A stretch of DNA of 64,000 nt. Source: Acinetobacter sp. ANC 7912. GTDB lineage: Bacteria; Pseudomonadota; Gammaproteobacteria; Pseudomonadales; Moraxellaceae. A program made the translations under genes and the position numbers. The stretch spans positions 3,038,001 through 3,102,000 of the forward strand of contig NZ_CP156795.1 of the NCBI RefSeq assembly GCF_039862785.1. The letters run 5' to 3'. The notes beneath the pieces are model-generated. The model was not told the DNA's origin. It saw nothing but the letters and a program-made list of their open reading frames with translations, and made no database searches. This document shows positions 9,011 to 17,598 of this stretch, one piece after another; positions within the stretch are counted from its first letter, which is position 1; every line of letters begins with the position of its first letter.

Positions 9011-9042
9011 AAAAAACCGTCTCAGGTTTGAGACGGTTTTTT
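9011..9042 (-). terminator. Terminator of pncB
   Basis: Stem aaaaaaccgtctca / tgagacggtttttt around a 4-base loop, immediately after the pncB stop. The symmetrical A/T tracts allow it to work in both directions. Confidence 0.85.
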
Positions 9043-9045
9043 ATC

Positions 9046-10257
9046 TTAGGCTTCAGCCATTTCGCTGATATCGAAGACCTGACGCAGATAAGCCAGGAAG
9101 GTATCGTTATCGGTCATGGTTTTTCCTGGGCTGTCAGAAATTTTCGCCACAGACTGACGGTTACATTCCACCAGTTTCAGCACGATATTCAGTGGAGTCT
9201 GGCCCATATCATTGGTCAGGTTGGTGCCAATCCCGAAACTCACCTGGAAGCGATCTTTAAAGTACTGATGTAGTTTCCAGGCTTTTTCCAGATTCAGTCC
9301 ATCACTAAACGTCAGCATTTTGGTTTTGCTGTCGATTTTCAGCTTCTTGTAATGGGCATAAGCCTTGTCGCCCCATTCATACGGGTCACCACTGTCATGA
9401 CGCAGGCCATCAAACAGTTTGGCAAAGTACAGGTCAAAGTCACGCAGGAAGGCATCCATACCGACCACATCAGTCAGCGCGATCCCCAAGTCACCACGGT
9501 ATTCCTGTACCCAGGTTTCCAGCGCTGCTTTCTGGAAATCTCGCAAACGGACGTCTAAAGCTTGGAACGCCTGCAGGAATTCATGTGCCATAGTACCGAT
9601 TGGAGTAATACCTAATTCTTTGGCTAACAAGACATTACTGGTTCCACGAAACACATGCGGTGCAGCCTTGTTAAACTCTTCCACCACATGCTTTTGCCAT
9701 TCGAAGCTGTAACGACGGCGGGTACCAAAATCCGAGACCAGGAATGGCGGATCATTCGGATCCTGTGCTGCATCGTACTGTTTTAGCAATTCAATCTTGG
9801 CTTTCAGGCGACGCTCGCCTTCTGTCAGCACGTCAGGCGTACGGATACGGCTGAAATAGAGTTCATTCACAATCGCCAGCACAAAGATTTCAAACATCAT
9901 CGCCTGCACCATCGGACCTTCAACAGTAATATCCAGACGGCCTTCGCTGTCGATGCTGGCTTTGATAAAGCGGCGTTTCAGCTGGAACAGTTCCAGATAA
10001 TCGACAAAGTCGCTTTTGATAAAGCGCATGCCACGCAGGTATTGCAGTTCATCTTCTTTAAATTTCAGCTGGCACAGCAAATCGAGCTGATGGTTGAGAT
10101 CATCCAGAATATCAGTCAGTGGATAAACTGTATCTTCTAGGTTGCGGCAACGGAAATGGTACAGGCTGTGGGTTTGCGGAAACTTGTGCAAGACCACTTG
10201 TAACATGGTGAATTTATACAAGTCAGTATCAAGCAGGGATTGGATGATTGGCGCCAT
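9046..10257 (-). CDS. pncB: Nicotinate phosphoribosyltransferase
   Basis: Adds phosphoribose to nicotinic acid in the Preiss-Handler salvage route to NAD. The 403-residue length fits the bacterial enzyme. Recognisable blocks are [11 protein letters not shown] at the N-terminus, [27 protein letters not shown] with [14 protein letters not shown], and [17 protein letters not shown]. It pairs functionally with pncA at 17.6 kb, which supplies nicotinate from nicotinamide, though the two are not in an operon. Confidence 0.96.
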   Translation of the reverse strand: MAPIIQSLLDTDLYKFTMLQVVLHKFPQTHSLYHFRCRNLEDTVYPLTDILDDLNHQLDLLCQLKFKEDELQYLRGMRFIKSDFVDYLELFQLKRRFIKASIDSEGRLDITVEGPMVQAMMFEIFVLAIVNELYFSRIRTPDVLTEGERRLKAKIELLKQYDAAQDPNDPPFLVSDFGTRRRYSFEWQKHVVEEFNKAAPHVFRGTSNVLLAKELGITPIGTMAHEFLQAFQALDVRLRDFQKAALETWVQEYRGDLGIALTDVVGMDAFLRDFDLYFAKLFDGLRHDSGDPYEWGDKAYAHYKKLKIDSKTKMLTFSDGLNLEKAWKLHQYFKDRFQVSFGIGTNLTNDMGQTPLNIVLKLVECNRQSVAKISDSPGKTMTDNDTFLAYLRQVFDISEMAEA

Positions 10258-10586
10258 AACTTCAGAAATATCGCTGTGCTTATCTCTGCATTAAAGCATA
10301 AAACGGCTCGTAATATTGCAGGAATTACGTACAGCTAGGTGAAAATATCACGAAAAATTAAATGTAAAAAACAGCTTATTTATCTGCTTTTACTGAAAAT
10401 TTCTTGGCTGTCTGAATGATTTTTTGTAGCTGTTTTTTCCTGGCCAATCACTTTGGCAAACTCAGCCATAGTCTTCGGTCCAGTCTGTTGAATCTCAATA
10501 AATGGAGTAAATTTTAAGCAGTATCCATCCACACCTTTTCTGCTGATCTTGTACAATGCAGGCAATTTTTTAGTTTTGAGTCAAAT
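10258..10586. other. Intergenic region pncB / dtd
   Basis: 329 bp between divergent genes, so it must hold promoters for both. A TACAAT-like -10 at 10552-10557 could serve dtd, but no convincing -35 accompanies it. A minus-strand frame of 61 codons (10380-10565) starts only at TTG without a ribosome site and was not accepted as a gene. Confidence 0.4.
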
Positions 10587-11027
10587 ATGCGTGCATTGTT
10601 ACAACGGGTACTTGAAGCCAAAGTCGTGGTCGAGGGTGAAACCACTGGCGAAATCCAGCATGGCATTCTGGTGTTTTTGGGGATTGGCAAAGAAGATACT
10701 CTGGAAAAAGGTCAGAAGCTGATTGATAAAATCTTGAAATACCGTTTCTTTGATGATGATCAAGGCAAAATGGGCTGGAACGTGACACAGGCTAATGGTG
10801 GAATTTTACTGGTGTCACAATTTACCCTGATGGCACAAACCCAGAAAGGCTTACGTCCCGATTTTGGACCAGCCATGCCACCTGCAGAAGCCAAAGCCAT
10901 GTATGAGCAACTGGTGGACTATACCAAATCACAATTTCCAGCGGTTCAGACCGGCATTTTTGGCGCGGACATGAAAGTGCATCTGGTCAATGATGGACCG
11001 GTGACGTTTAATCTGGAAGTAGAATAA
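10587..11027 (+). CDS. dtd: D-aminoacyl-tRNA deacylase
   Basis: Removes D-amino acids mistakenly attached to tRNA, recycling the tRNA. 146 residues, the family's usual size. Family features are MRALLQRVLEAKVVVEGE at the start, the LLVSQFTLMA block (SQxT motif) and the C-terminal GPVTFNLEVE close to the conserved GPVT motif. Its terminator has been split by the IS4-family element that begins 27 bp after the stop codon. Confidence 0.96.
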   Translation: MRALLQRVLEAKVVVEGETTGEIQHGILVFLGIGKEDTLEKGQKLIDKILKYRFFDDDQGKMGWNVTQANGGILLVSQFTLMAQTQKGLRPDFGPAMPPAEAKAMYEQLVDYTKSQFPAVQTGIFGADMKVHLVNDGPVTFNLEVE

Positions 11028-11034
11028 ACAAATA

Positions 11035-11053
11035 AAAAAGCCCTCGGATTGAG
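11035..11053 (+). terminator. Left half of the dtd terminator, split by the IS4-family element
   Basis: The left flank ends aagccctcggattgag and the right flank continues gagggcttttgctttt after the element. Joined at the 11-bp duplication they rebuild aagccctc-ggatt-gagggctttt, a standard terminator. The insertion separates the two arms of the hairpin. Confidence 0.8.
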
Positions 11054-11092
11054 TAATGCCAGTCAGTTAAGCAAATATTAGCAAAATGTAGT

Positions 11093-11125
11093 AAAAATGA
11101 GTGTATGTAAATACGCTCATTTTTT
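11093..11125 (+). promoter_or_regulatory. Terminator-like hairpin inside the left end of the IS4 element
   Basis: aaaaatgagtgtat pairs with atacgctcattttt (one G-T wobble) around gtaa, and is followed by a run of T. It has the form of a rho-independent terminator placed between the inverted repeat and the transposase start, where it would block transcription coming from dtd. It also covers an upstream ATG at 11097. Confidence 0.65.
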
Positions 11126-11126
11126 T

Positions 11127-12431
11127 ATGTCTTTATCTGAACATTTAGAATCCACTCTTGAACATGCTCTCCCATCACTTAGCCATTTTTGTGAACTTAT
11201 TGACTTAAATTGGATTGAAACATCTCTGCATCAAACAGGTAAGGCATCGATCAGAAGGAGAAAATTACCTGCTGAGCACGTGGTTTGGCTTGTTCTTGGG
11301 CTTGCCTTGTTTCGCAATCAACCCATCAGCTATGTGGTAGAACAATTAAAACTCGTGTTTGGTACAACAGATTATTGTGTTCCTAGTGCAGCTGTCCAAG
11401 CTCGACAACGTTTAGGTCGAGAACCCTTAGCCGCCTTATTCTCCTTAATCAGCCAAGCATGGTTTGATGAATCACAACAACAATATTCAACCTTTCAAGG
11501 TCTTAGTGTATGTGCTGTTGACGGGGTGGTTTGGTCTATGCCACTGACCAAGGAGAATTTTAATCATTTTGGCTCATCTAAAGGTAAAACTGCTGTAGCA
11601 CCTTACCCACAAGTTAGAGCCACGTGTCTAGTGAATACCAATACTCATGAAATCATAGATGCCCAAATAGGCAGTATGGATCAAGGTGAACTCACATTAG
11701 CAAATCAATTATCTCCTCCAGCACAAAGTATTACTTTGTTTGATCGAGCTTATTTCTCTGCTGATTTTTTAATAGGCTGGCAAACACGTGGAGAATCAAG
11801 TCATTGGCTGATGCGAGCAAAAGATAATTTACGTTATGACATAATTAAACGGAATTCCCCACATGATTTTCATATCAGGATGCCAATATCAGCAAGAACC
11901 AAAAAACTTAATCCAGCATTAGGAGATTACTGGGAAGCACGTTTAATTGAAGTTGAGCAGGCAGGAAAAATCAGACGTTACATTACTTCATTATTAGATT
12001 CAAAGACATACCCACTTATAGCCTTGGCAAAGTTATATGCTCAGCGTTGGGAAATTGAAATGTGTTACCGAGAAATTAAAAGCAATTTACAGGAAGGTAA
12101 GCACTTAAGGAGCAAACAGCCAGACTTAATTTATCAAGAATTATGGGGTGTCTTGATTGCTTATAATGTTCTAAGAAGACAAATGAAATATATGGCTCAA
12201 CGTGCCAAAGTAAGCCCGTTGAGGATCAGTTTTCATATTGCATCTATTGCCCTTCTTAATTTACTCAGATTCGACTCTTTGGCTTCTGCAGGTAATCTAC
12301 CCAAACATCTGGAAAGTTTAATGGAGAAATCTAATCGGTATGTTATACCTGAGAGAAGAGTGAGGAGTTATCCAAGGGTTGTAAAAGGAAAACCTCAAAA
12401 ATACCCAAGAAAAAGCCAGTCAATCTCTTAA
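11127..12431 (+). CDS. IS4-family transposase
   Basis: About 434 residues from the ATG at 11127. An upstream in-frame ATG at 11097 lies inside a terminator-like hairpin and is less likely. DDE residues: Asp in VCAVDGVVW, Asp in ITLFDRAYFS, Glu in the family signature CYREIKSNLQEG (Y-R-E-K signature of IS4 transposases). An N-terminal IS4 domain (residues about 10-110) precedes the catalytic core. The frame runs into the right inverted repeat and is complete. Confidence 0.93.
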   Translation: MSLSEHLESTLEHALPSLSHFCELIDLNWIETSLHQTGKASIRRRKLPAEHVVWLVLGLALFRNQPISYVVEQLKLVFGTTDYCVPSAAVQARQRLGREPLAALFSLISQAWFDESQQQYSTFQGLSVCAVDGVVWSMPLTKENFNHFGSSKGKTAVAPYPQVRATCLVNTNTHEIIDAQIGSMDQGELTLANQLSPPAQSITLFDRAYFSADFLIGWQTRGESSHWLMRAKDNLRYDIIKRNSPHDFHIRMPISARTKKLNPALGDYWEARLIEVEQAGKIRRYITSLLDSKTYPLIALAKLYAQRWEIEMCYREIKSNLQEGKHLRSKQPDLIYQELWGVLIAYNVLRRQMKYMAQRAKVSPLRISFHIASIALLNLLRFDSLASAGNLPKHLESLMEKSNRYVIPERRVRSYPRVVKGKPQKYPRKSQSIS

Positions 12432-12469
12432 CTGACTGGCATTACTCGGATTGAGGGCTTTTGCTTTTA

Positions 12470-12546
12470 AAAAATCTTTCATCCTACCTTTTCTTTCTTC
12501 CTCTGGGAGAAACACAAAGAGGGTGTAAAAAGGATGAAAGATTTTT
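12470..12546. terminator. Long hairpin at the end of the SCP2-domain gene
   Basis: A perfect 16-bp inverted repeat (aaaaatctttcatcct at 12470-12485, complement at 12531-12546) encloses 45 bases that contain a second small repeat (cctct / agagg). Each arm ends in an A or T run, so it can work as a terminator in either direction, most obviously for the minus-strand gene that stops at 12550. Confidence 0.6.
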
Positions 12547-12549
12547 AAT

Positions 12550-13029
12550 TTATTTACCAGTCTTTTCTTTAATAAACTGACGCACCAGTTTCACTTTTTC
12601 TTTGACTGGTTTTGGCAGTTTCGGTGGAATCATTTTCGCGACTTGGTTAAACCAAACCAGCAAACCAAAATCCCCTTCCATCTTGATACTGCCGTTTTGC
12701 ATACCGGTCATAAACGCAGTCGGGTCACCTTTCATCAAGGTTTTTACACCCTGCTCGCTATCGGCAAACTGCAACACGAAATCTGCGGGTTCAGGATTGC
12801 CAGATACCGTATCGATCTGACCATTATTGACAATAATCTGGCGGGCAAAGCCTTCATCAGTACCGATCTGGATTCGGAACTGACGCTCATGCACCAGTTC
12901 AATAAATTTTGGGCTGGTACGTGCCAACTGCTTCATGCGCAAAGCCAGACCAGCCACCAGCAAATCCAGCGGGTCAGTGCTGACATCAACCAAAGGAAGT
13001 TTCACGACAGGAATCGAAGACAGTTTCAT
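12550..13029 (-). CDS. SCP2 sterol-binding domain protein
   Basis: A 159-residue protein whose central part (about residues 20-125) has the SCP2 lipid-binding fold pattern: RFRIQIGTDEGFARQIIVNNGQ, then PADFVLQFADSEQGVKTLMKGDPTAFM and GSIKMEGDFGLLVWF. A basic, helical tail follows. SCP2-like proteins bind lipophilic ligands; UbiT and UbiJ, accessory factors of ubiquinone synthesis, carry this fold, but I cannot assign this protein to either. It appears to be a single-gene unit. Confidence 0.75.
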   Translation of the reverse strand: MKLSSIPVVKLPLVDVSTDPLDLLVAGLALRMKQLARTSPKFIELVHERQFRIQIGTDEGFARQIIVNNGQIDTVSGNPEPADFVLQFADSEQGVKTLMKGDPTAFMTGMQNGSIKMEGDFGLLVWFNQVAKMIPPKLPKPVKEKVKLVRQFIKEKTGK

Positions 13030-13124
13030 GCGTTATGCCTATTTTGTAATTGTACGAAAATTGACAGCTATCCTAGCATAAAATCTTGGCAGGTTAAGCA
13101 TGCAGTTTGTTGATGTTGTTTAAC

Positions 13125-13150
13125 AAAAAATGCACCCGAAGGTGCATTTG
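13125..13150 (-). terminator. Terminator of the small membrane protein gene
   Basis: Stem aaatgcacc / ggtgcattt with loop cgaa, followed on the minus strand by six T. It lies 22 bp after the stop codon at 13172. Confidence 0.75.
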
Positions 13151-13171
13151 TTCTTTTTATTTTAAGTACTG

Positions 13172-13510
13172 TTAGCGGCTGGATAACTGCTGCTGGTCAT
13201 CTTCATATACTGGTGTGTGCTCGATGCAGCGGCGCTTGGCGAGCAAGGCACGTTCAGCACGACGATCTTCGCGTAGCAGCAGCAGAGTGACAATCACCAT
13301 GACACTGCTTAAAGACGCCAGATAAGCATAGGTCATTGGCAGTTCAAACAGGGTTTGTGTACCAAAACGAATAATTTCGATCAGTCCCCAGGTAAACATA
13401 CCCGCTACCATAAAGCTCAGCCAGCGACGATAAGGTGAGAAGAACACAATAAGCACAGCAGCGGCTACCAGGCTCAGGCCTACAATTGTTGCTAAATTCG
13501 CTGTTACCAT
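13172..13510 (-). CDS. Unidentified small membrane protein
   Basis: About 112 residues with three predicted membrane helices: roughly residues 5-25 (IVGLSLVAAAVLIVFF), 30-50 (LSFMVAGMFTWGLIEII) and 58-80 (PMTYAYLASLSSVMVIVTLLLL). A charged cytoplasmic tail follows. The longer frame starting at 13528 would use the ribosome site itself (ggagggg) as codons; ATG 13510 sits 7 bases after it and is preferred. I recognise no named family. The gene looks conserved in style with its neighbours and has its own terminator. Confidence 0.7.
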   Translation of the reverse strand: MVTANLATIVGLSLVAAAVLIVFFSPYRRWLSFMVAGMFTWGLIEIIRFGTQTLFELPMTYAYLASLSSVMVIVTLLLLREDRRAERALLAKRRCIEHTPVYEDDQQQLSSR

Positions 13511-13868
13511 AACATCCCCTCCGTTCAACTGAAGCTGCTGCAGATGCAGTCTTTCTTTCAGCTGAAGTCGATAAAACCACCAAGTGGAACATACTGATTT
13601 GTTTGTCTATGCCAGCATTATGATGAGTTTTTTGACTAAAAAAAGTCCTTTTCTTTTACGGAACGACATATATTGTCGCGATATTATTTTGTCATTACAT
13701 TTTTTGATTTTCGAGTTTTTGCAAAACATTTGTGTCATCGACGCTGGCGTGTCATTACAAAATCAACGCTGTTTTTTTGGACTAAAAAAATTATTTTTCC
13801 GTTTAAGATGATCGGTGTATTTCTATACAGGCTGCCCTGTTCATCTTTAAATCATTCTCAAATGGCAT

Positions 13869-13899
13869 AAAAAAACGCAGCTCTTGGACTGCGTTTTTT
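13869..13899 (-). terminator. Terminator of serB
   Basis: aaaaaacgcag / ctgcgtttttt hairpin 20 bp after the serB stop codon; symmetrical A/T tracts. Confidence 0.85.
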
Positions 13900-13918
13900 A
13901 GTTTAAATCGATCTGAAA

Positions 13919-15139
13919 TCAAGCACGGCTTAGGTCTTTGTCATGCACACCGAGCAGGTACAGCACCCCATCCAGACCCACGCTAGAAATCGCCTGATTG
14001 GCATTTTGGCGAACCAGTGGTTTAGCACGGAACGCGACTCCTAGGCCTGCAATTGACAGCATTGGCAGGTCGTTAGCCCCATCACCCACAGCAATGGTCT
14101 GTTCCATGGAAATGCCCATCTCTTCAGCAATGGTCATCAATAGATGTGCTTTACGTGCACCATCGACGATATGACCTTTGACTTCACCAGTGACAATACC
14201 ATCCTGAACATCTAGGACGTTGGCGTGCACTTCATCAATTCCCAGTTTCGCTTGCAAATGCTCAGCAAAATACTGGAAGCCGCCAGACAGAATCGCTGTA
14301 CGATAACCCAGTGCTTTTAAAGTCGAAATCAGGCGTTCTGCACCTTCACTTAAGGTTAGACGTTCAGCAATTTTTGGCAGTACCGATGCATCCATACCTT
14401 TCAGCAAGGCCACCCGTGCACGGAAGCTTTGCTGAAAGTCCAGCTCGCCCTGCATCGCGCGTTCAGTGATCTCAGCGACCTGTGCACCGACACCGGCTTC
14501 TTTGGCCAGCTCATCAATCACTTCCTGCTCGATCAGGGTGGAGTCCATATCGAAGCAAACCAGACGGCGGTTACGCCGATAGACATTGTCTTCCTGGACT
14601 GCCACATCAATGCCCAGTTCAGTTGACAGACGCAGACACGCAGTACGCATGGCAGTGGCATCCAGCATCTGGCCCTTCAGGCTAAACTGTACGCAGGCAC
14701 GTTTCGGCCCAGCTTCAGCACCATCCAGTACCGGACGACCGGAGAGTCGGGTCACGGTTTCAATATTAAAGCCCTGGTTGGAGACGATCTGGGTCACCGC
14801 CTGCAGGTCAGAAGCCTTTAATTCTGGAGCCAATGCAGTCACGATATAGCGGGTCTGACCGCCTTCCTGCACCCATTGATTGTATTCTGCGACGGAGATT
14901 GGTTTAAAGCGCACTGTTAACCCGATTTCATGTGCTAGAATCAGGATTTCCTTCATCGCTAACGCGGTTGCAGTCTGGTCGTCCGAAGATACAACAATAC
15001 CTAAGGTCAACTGGTTATGAATAACCGCTTGTCCTACATCCAGGATCTGTAAGGAATGAGCGGACAAAACCCGCATTAATCGTGTAAATTGATTAGGCTG
15101 GTCCGGTCCTAAAAATGAAATAAGAATGATTTCTCGCAT
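13919..15139 (-). CDS. serB: Phosphoserine phosphatase
   Basis: Last step of serine synthesis, phosphoserine to serine. The 406-residue form has an N-terminal ACT-like regulatory region (about residues 1-170) and a C-terminal HAD domain. The nucleophile motif is CFDMDSTLIEQEV; the later motifs include LSGGFQYFAEHLQAKLG and VGDGANDLPML. The ACT part is longer than in the E. coli enzyme, as in other gamma-proteobacteria of this lineage. It is divergent from an Smp-like membrane protein gene, the same arrangement as serB and smp in E. coli. Confidence 0.96.
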   Translation of the reverse strand: MREIILISFLGPDQPNQFTRLMRVLSAHSLQILDVGQAVIHNQLTLGIVVSSDDQTATALAMKEILILAHEIGLTVRFKPISVAEYNQWVQEGGQTRYIVTALAPELKASDLQAVTQIVSNQGFNIETVTRLSGRPVLDGAEAGPKRACVQFSLKGQMLDATAMRTACLRLSTELGIDVAVQEDNVYRRNRRLVCFDMDSTLIEQEVIDELAKEAGVGAQVAEITERAMQGELDFQQSFRARVALLKGMDASVLPKIAERLTLSEGAERLISTLKALGYRTAILSGGFQYFAEHLQAKLGIDEVHANVLDVQDGIVTGEVKGHIVDGARKAHLLMTIAEEMGISMEQTIAVGDGANDLPMLSIAGLGVAFRAKPLVRQNANQAISSVGLDGVLYLLGVHDKDLSRA

Positions 15140-15216
15140 GAATTGACTCGGGTCTGAGCTACAACTATTGTTAGAATCATAATCGAAATTGAACAGAATT
15201 GCCTTGGAAGTTTACG

Positions 15217-16470
15217 TTGAATGCGCCTAGACAAGGGCTATTTGCTAGCCTACTGATTATAAGTTTTGCCCTGCATACCTTCTTGCTGGTATTGGCAACG
15301 ACTCACCAGCTGAATGAAAACCGTGCCAGTCAGGGTCAGCTGATGACCAGCCAACTGGTGACAGACAGCCTGGCCGAGCTTGATCCACCCAACCGGGTTT
15401 CACTGGCTTTGCTGGCAAACCGTTATGCCACCAACCCAAGTGTGGCGTCAATTCGTATTCTCGATTCAAATGCTCAAGTTTTAGCCACTGGTGGACTGAC
15501 CAAAACCCGTGAAGGCGAAGTTTTTGTCCGTGATGCACAAGTCAACGAGAAAAAAGTCGGTTCAGTGGAAATTACCCTGATCGAACTCAGCATCGGTGAA
15601 ATTCTGCGTACCCAATGGATGGCAATTCTGTTCTCGTTCATCATCCATGCATTGCTGTGGTTAGGCTATCGTGCCATCGCCCGCCCGAGCCGTAGTGAAT
15701 ATCTGGCACGGATTAACAATGAATCACGTCTGAAATTCGAGATTCAGACCTTGACTCAGGCACTGGAACAGGAAAAACATAATGCCGCACTGGCAATTGC
15801 CCAGGCACAGCAAGCCATTCAGCAAAAGCCAAAAGAAAAAACTTCCACCCCAGTGGCCGAGGAAAAAGATACCCTTTCCCTGAATATCCAGTTCTATGAT
15901 CCTAAACAGCTACTGGATTCAGTGAATAAGACGGTTTCTGTGCCCTACTTTAACCTGTGCCAGATCTTCCTGAACAAGGCCACTGAACTGTGCGTACAGC
16001 ATTACAAATTAAACAGCTCGGATATCCAGACCGTGCACAAGTTTGATGAAAAAGGTGCAACCTTAAGCATTGCTGCGGACAAACCGGATGCTCTTGCCTG
16101 CCTGACCCTAATCAGCTATGTATTCCAGCTGTTGTCTGAAGTGCTGTATAAACGCTACCGTGAAGACAAACGCTTTGTGCTGCAGACCCGTTGTGCAATT
16201 TCATCGAAAGTGGATGAAATGCAGTTGAACTCAACTCAAGCAGCGGAACGACTGGTACAGCAACTGGTGGCGCGTGAAAGCGCTGTGCATGTGCCAAATA
16301 CCTTACTGAAAGAGATTGCCGATCACTATGAGCTGGTCAGCATGCCAAATCCAACCAATGTCCTCACTCGCCATGCGTTTGTCATGAACGGCATGGATGC
16401 AGAGATGGCGGAACTGGCGCAAAGCTTCCGAACCGATATCCTGAAATCAAAACAATCCAAAGCTTCTTAA
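15217..16470 (+). CDS. Smp-like membrane protein (YtjB family-like), divergent from serB
   Basis: About 417 residues. An N-terminal membrane helix (GLFASLLIISFALHTFLLVLA) is followed by a periplasmic stretch of about 110 residues and a second helix (MAILFSFIIHALLWLGY). A coiled-coil-like, Gln/Glu/Ala-rich segment and a cytoplasmic domain of unknown function complete it. The two-helix N-terminal module and divergence from serB match Smp, whose role is not well defined. No ATG start is available: TTG at 15217 has ggaag 6 bases upstream and is preferred to TTG at 15199. Confidence 0.65.
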   Translation: MNAPRQGLFASLLIISFALHTFLLVLATTHQLNENRASQGQLMTSQLVTDSLAELDPPNRVSLALLANRYATNPSVASIRILDSNAQVLATGGLTKTREGEVFVRDAQVNEKKVGSVEITLIELSIGEILRTQWMAILFSFIIHALLWLGYRAIARPSRSEYLARINNESRLKFEIQTLTQALEQEKHNAALAIAQAQQAIQQKPKEKTSTPVAEEKDTLSLNIQFYDPKQLLDSVNKTVSVPYFNLCQIFLNKATELCVQHYKLNSSDIQTVHKFDEKGATLSIAADKPDALACLTLISYVFQLLSEVLYKRYREDKRFVLQTRCAISSKVDEMQLNSTQAAERLVQQLVARESAVHVPNTLLKEIADHYELVSMPNPTNVLTRHAFVMNGMDAEMAELAQSFRTDILKSKQSKAS

Positions 16471-16484
16471 GAAATTTAGATAAC

Positions 16485-16514
16485 AAAAAGCCCGATTCAA
16501 GATCGGGCTTTTTT
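16485..16514. terminator. Bidirectional terminator between convergent genes
   Basis: aaaaagcccgatt / gatcgggctttttt hairpin placed between the stop codons of the Smp-like gene (16470) and the transporter (16520). It can serve both strands. Confidence 0.88.
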
Positions 16515-16519
16515 ATGAC

Positions 16520-17524
16520 TTATGGCTGCTGAGATTTGTTAGCTTGATCTGTTTCTGGCGGCTGTTTAGCTGCCCAATAGGTTGCCAAAGCAGGACCGGA
16601 AATATTGTGCCATAGGCTGAAAATGGCACTGGGTACTGCGGTAATCGGTGATGCAGTAAAATGAGCCGCCGCCAAAGCCACGCCCAGACCTGAGTTCTGC
16701 ATACCGACTTCAATCGATACCGCACGGCAGTCAATTTCTTGTAATTTAAAGATACGGCTGGCCCAGTAACCCAGTAGATAGCCCATACCATTATGTAGTG
16801 CCACGATCCCGAGGATCATCAGACCCGATTCTAGAATCTGAGCTTTACTGCCAGCAATGATCGCTGCCACAATCGTGACAATGGCCACTACCGAAATCAA
16901 AGGCATCACCTGGATAGATGCATTGACTTTGGCTTTAAAAATCGCACGTACAATCAGACCGAGTAGAATCGGAAATAATACGATCTGTAAAATCGACACC
17001 AGCATCGATAGGGCATTGATTTCAAGCCATTGACTGGCCAAGAGATAAAAAATAGCAGGTGTCAGGATGGGTGCCAACAAGGTGGATACTGAAGTACATG
17101 CCACCGATAAAGCCGTATTGCCCTTAGCCATATAGGTAATCACATTCGATGCTGTCCCCCCCGGGCAGCAGCCCACCAGAATCACCCCGATGGCAATTTC
17201 TGCCGGAAGCTGGAACAAATGACAGAGCAGAAAAGCCAAACCCGGCATCACCACAAACTGGGCGAACACACCAATCAATACCGCTTTAGGACTTTGCAAG
17301 ACGCTTTTAAAATCGGCCAGGGTCATAGTCATGCCCATCCCAAACATGATGATACCGAGCATCCATGGAATATAGGCTTTCAGCCAGACGAACGTCGCTG
17401 GCGAGGCAATGGCAAGCACCGCGAATACAATGACCCAAAGCGCAAAGGTTTTCTGAAAAAATTGGGTAAATCTAAATAATGCCGACATGTGGGGAGTCCA
17501 TGGGTCATAAAAGAAATATGCCAT
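16520..17524 (-). CDS. Bile acid:sodium symporter (BASS) family transporter
   Basis: A 334-residue inner-membrane protein with about ten hydrophobic helices. Family motifs are visible: MFGMGMTMTLADFK near residue 60, GVILVGCCPGGTASNVITYMAKGNTALSVACT (split over two helices) and SIEVGMQNSGLGVALAAAHF. These belong to the two crossing, ion-binding helices. BASS proteins move organic anions such as pyruvate, pantothenate or bile acids with sodium; the substrate here is not known. The start could be ATG 17488 (MSALFRF), closer to the family's usual N-terminus. Confidence 0.88.
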   Translation of the reverse strand: MAYFFYDPWTPHMSALFRFTQFFQKTFALWVIVFAVLAIASPATFVWLKAYIPWMLGIIMFGMGMTMTLADFKSVLQSPKAVLIGVFAQFVVMPGLAFLLCHLFQLPAEIAIGVILVGCCPGGTASNVITYMAKGNTALSVACTSVSTLLAPILTPAIFYLLASQWLEINALSMLVSILQIVLFPILLGLIVRAIFKAKVNASIQVMPLISVVAIVTIVAAIIAGSKAQILESGLMILGIVALHNGMGYLLGYWASRIFKLQEIDCRAVSIEVGMQNSGLGVALAAAHFTASPITAVPSAIFSLWHNISGPALATYWAAKQPPETDQANKSQQP

Positions 17525-17598
17525 GGCAATCCACGGCTATTGAATGCAGGCAACTTAACATGGCAAACCGCCTGCAAAATCTGGCTAAGACAAAAGGT

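Larger units (their letters stand above)
11054..12444 (+). mobile_element. IS4-family insertion sequence, 1391 bp
   Basis: Perfect 18-bp terminal inverted repeats (taatgccagtcagttaag at 11054-11071 and its complement at 12427-12444) are flanked by an 11-bp direct repeat ctcggattgag at 11043-11053 and 12445-12455. An 11-bp duplication fits the IS4 group. The duplicated sequence is the top of the dtd terminator hairpin. The element is intact. Confidence 0.95.

Noticed and set aside
10380..10565. 61-codon minus-strand frame between pncB and dtd
   Set aside because: Starts at TTG without a ribosome site, no recognisable domain, and overlaps the region that must contain both promoters.
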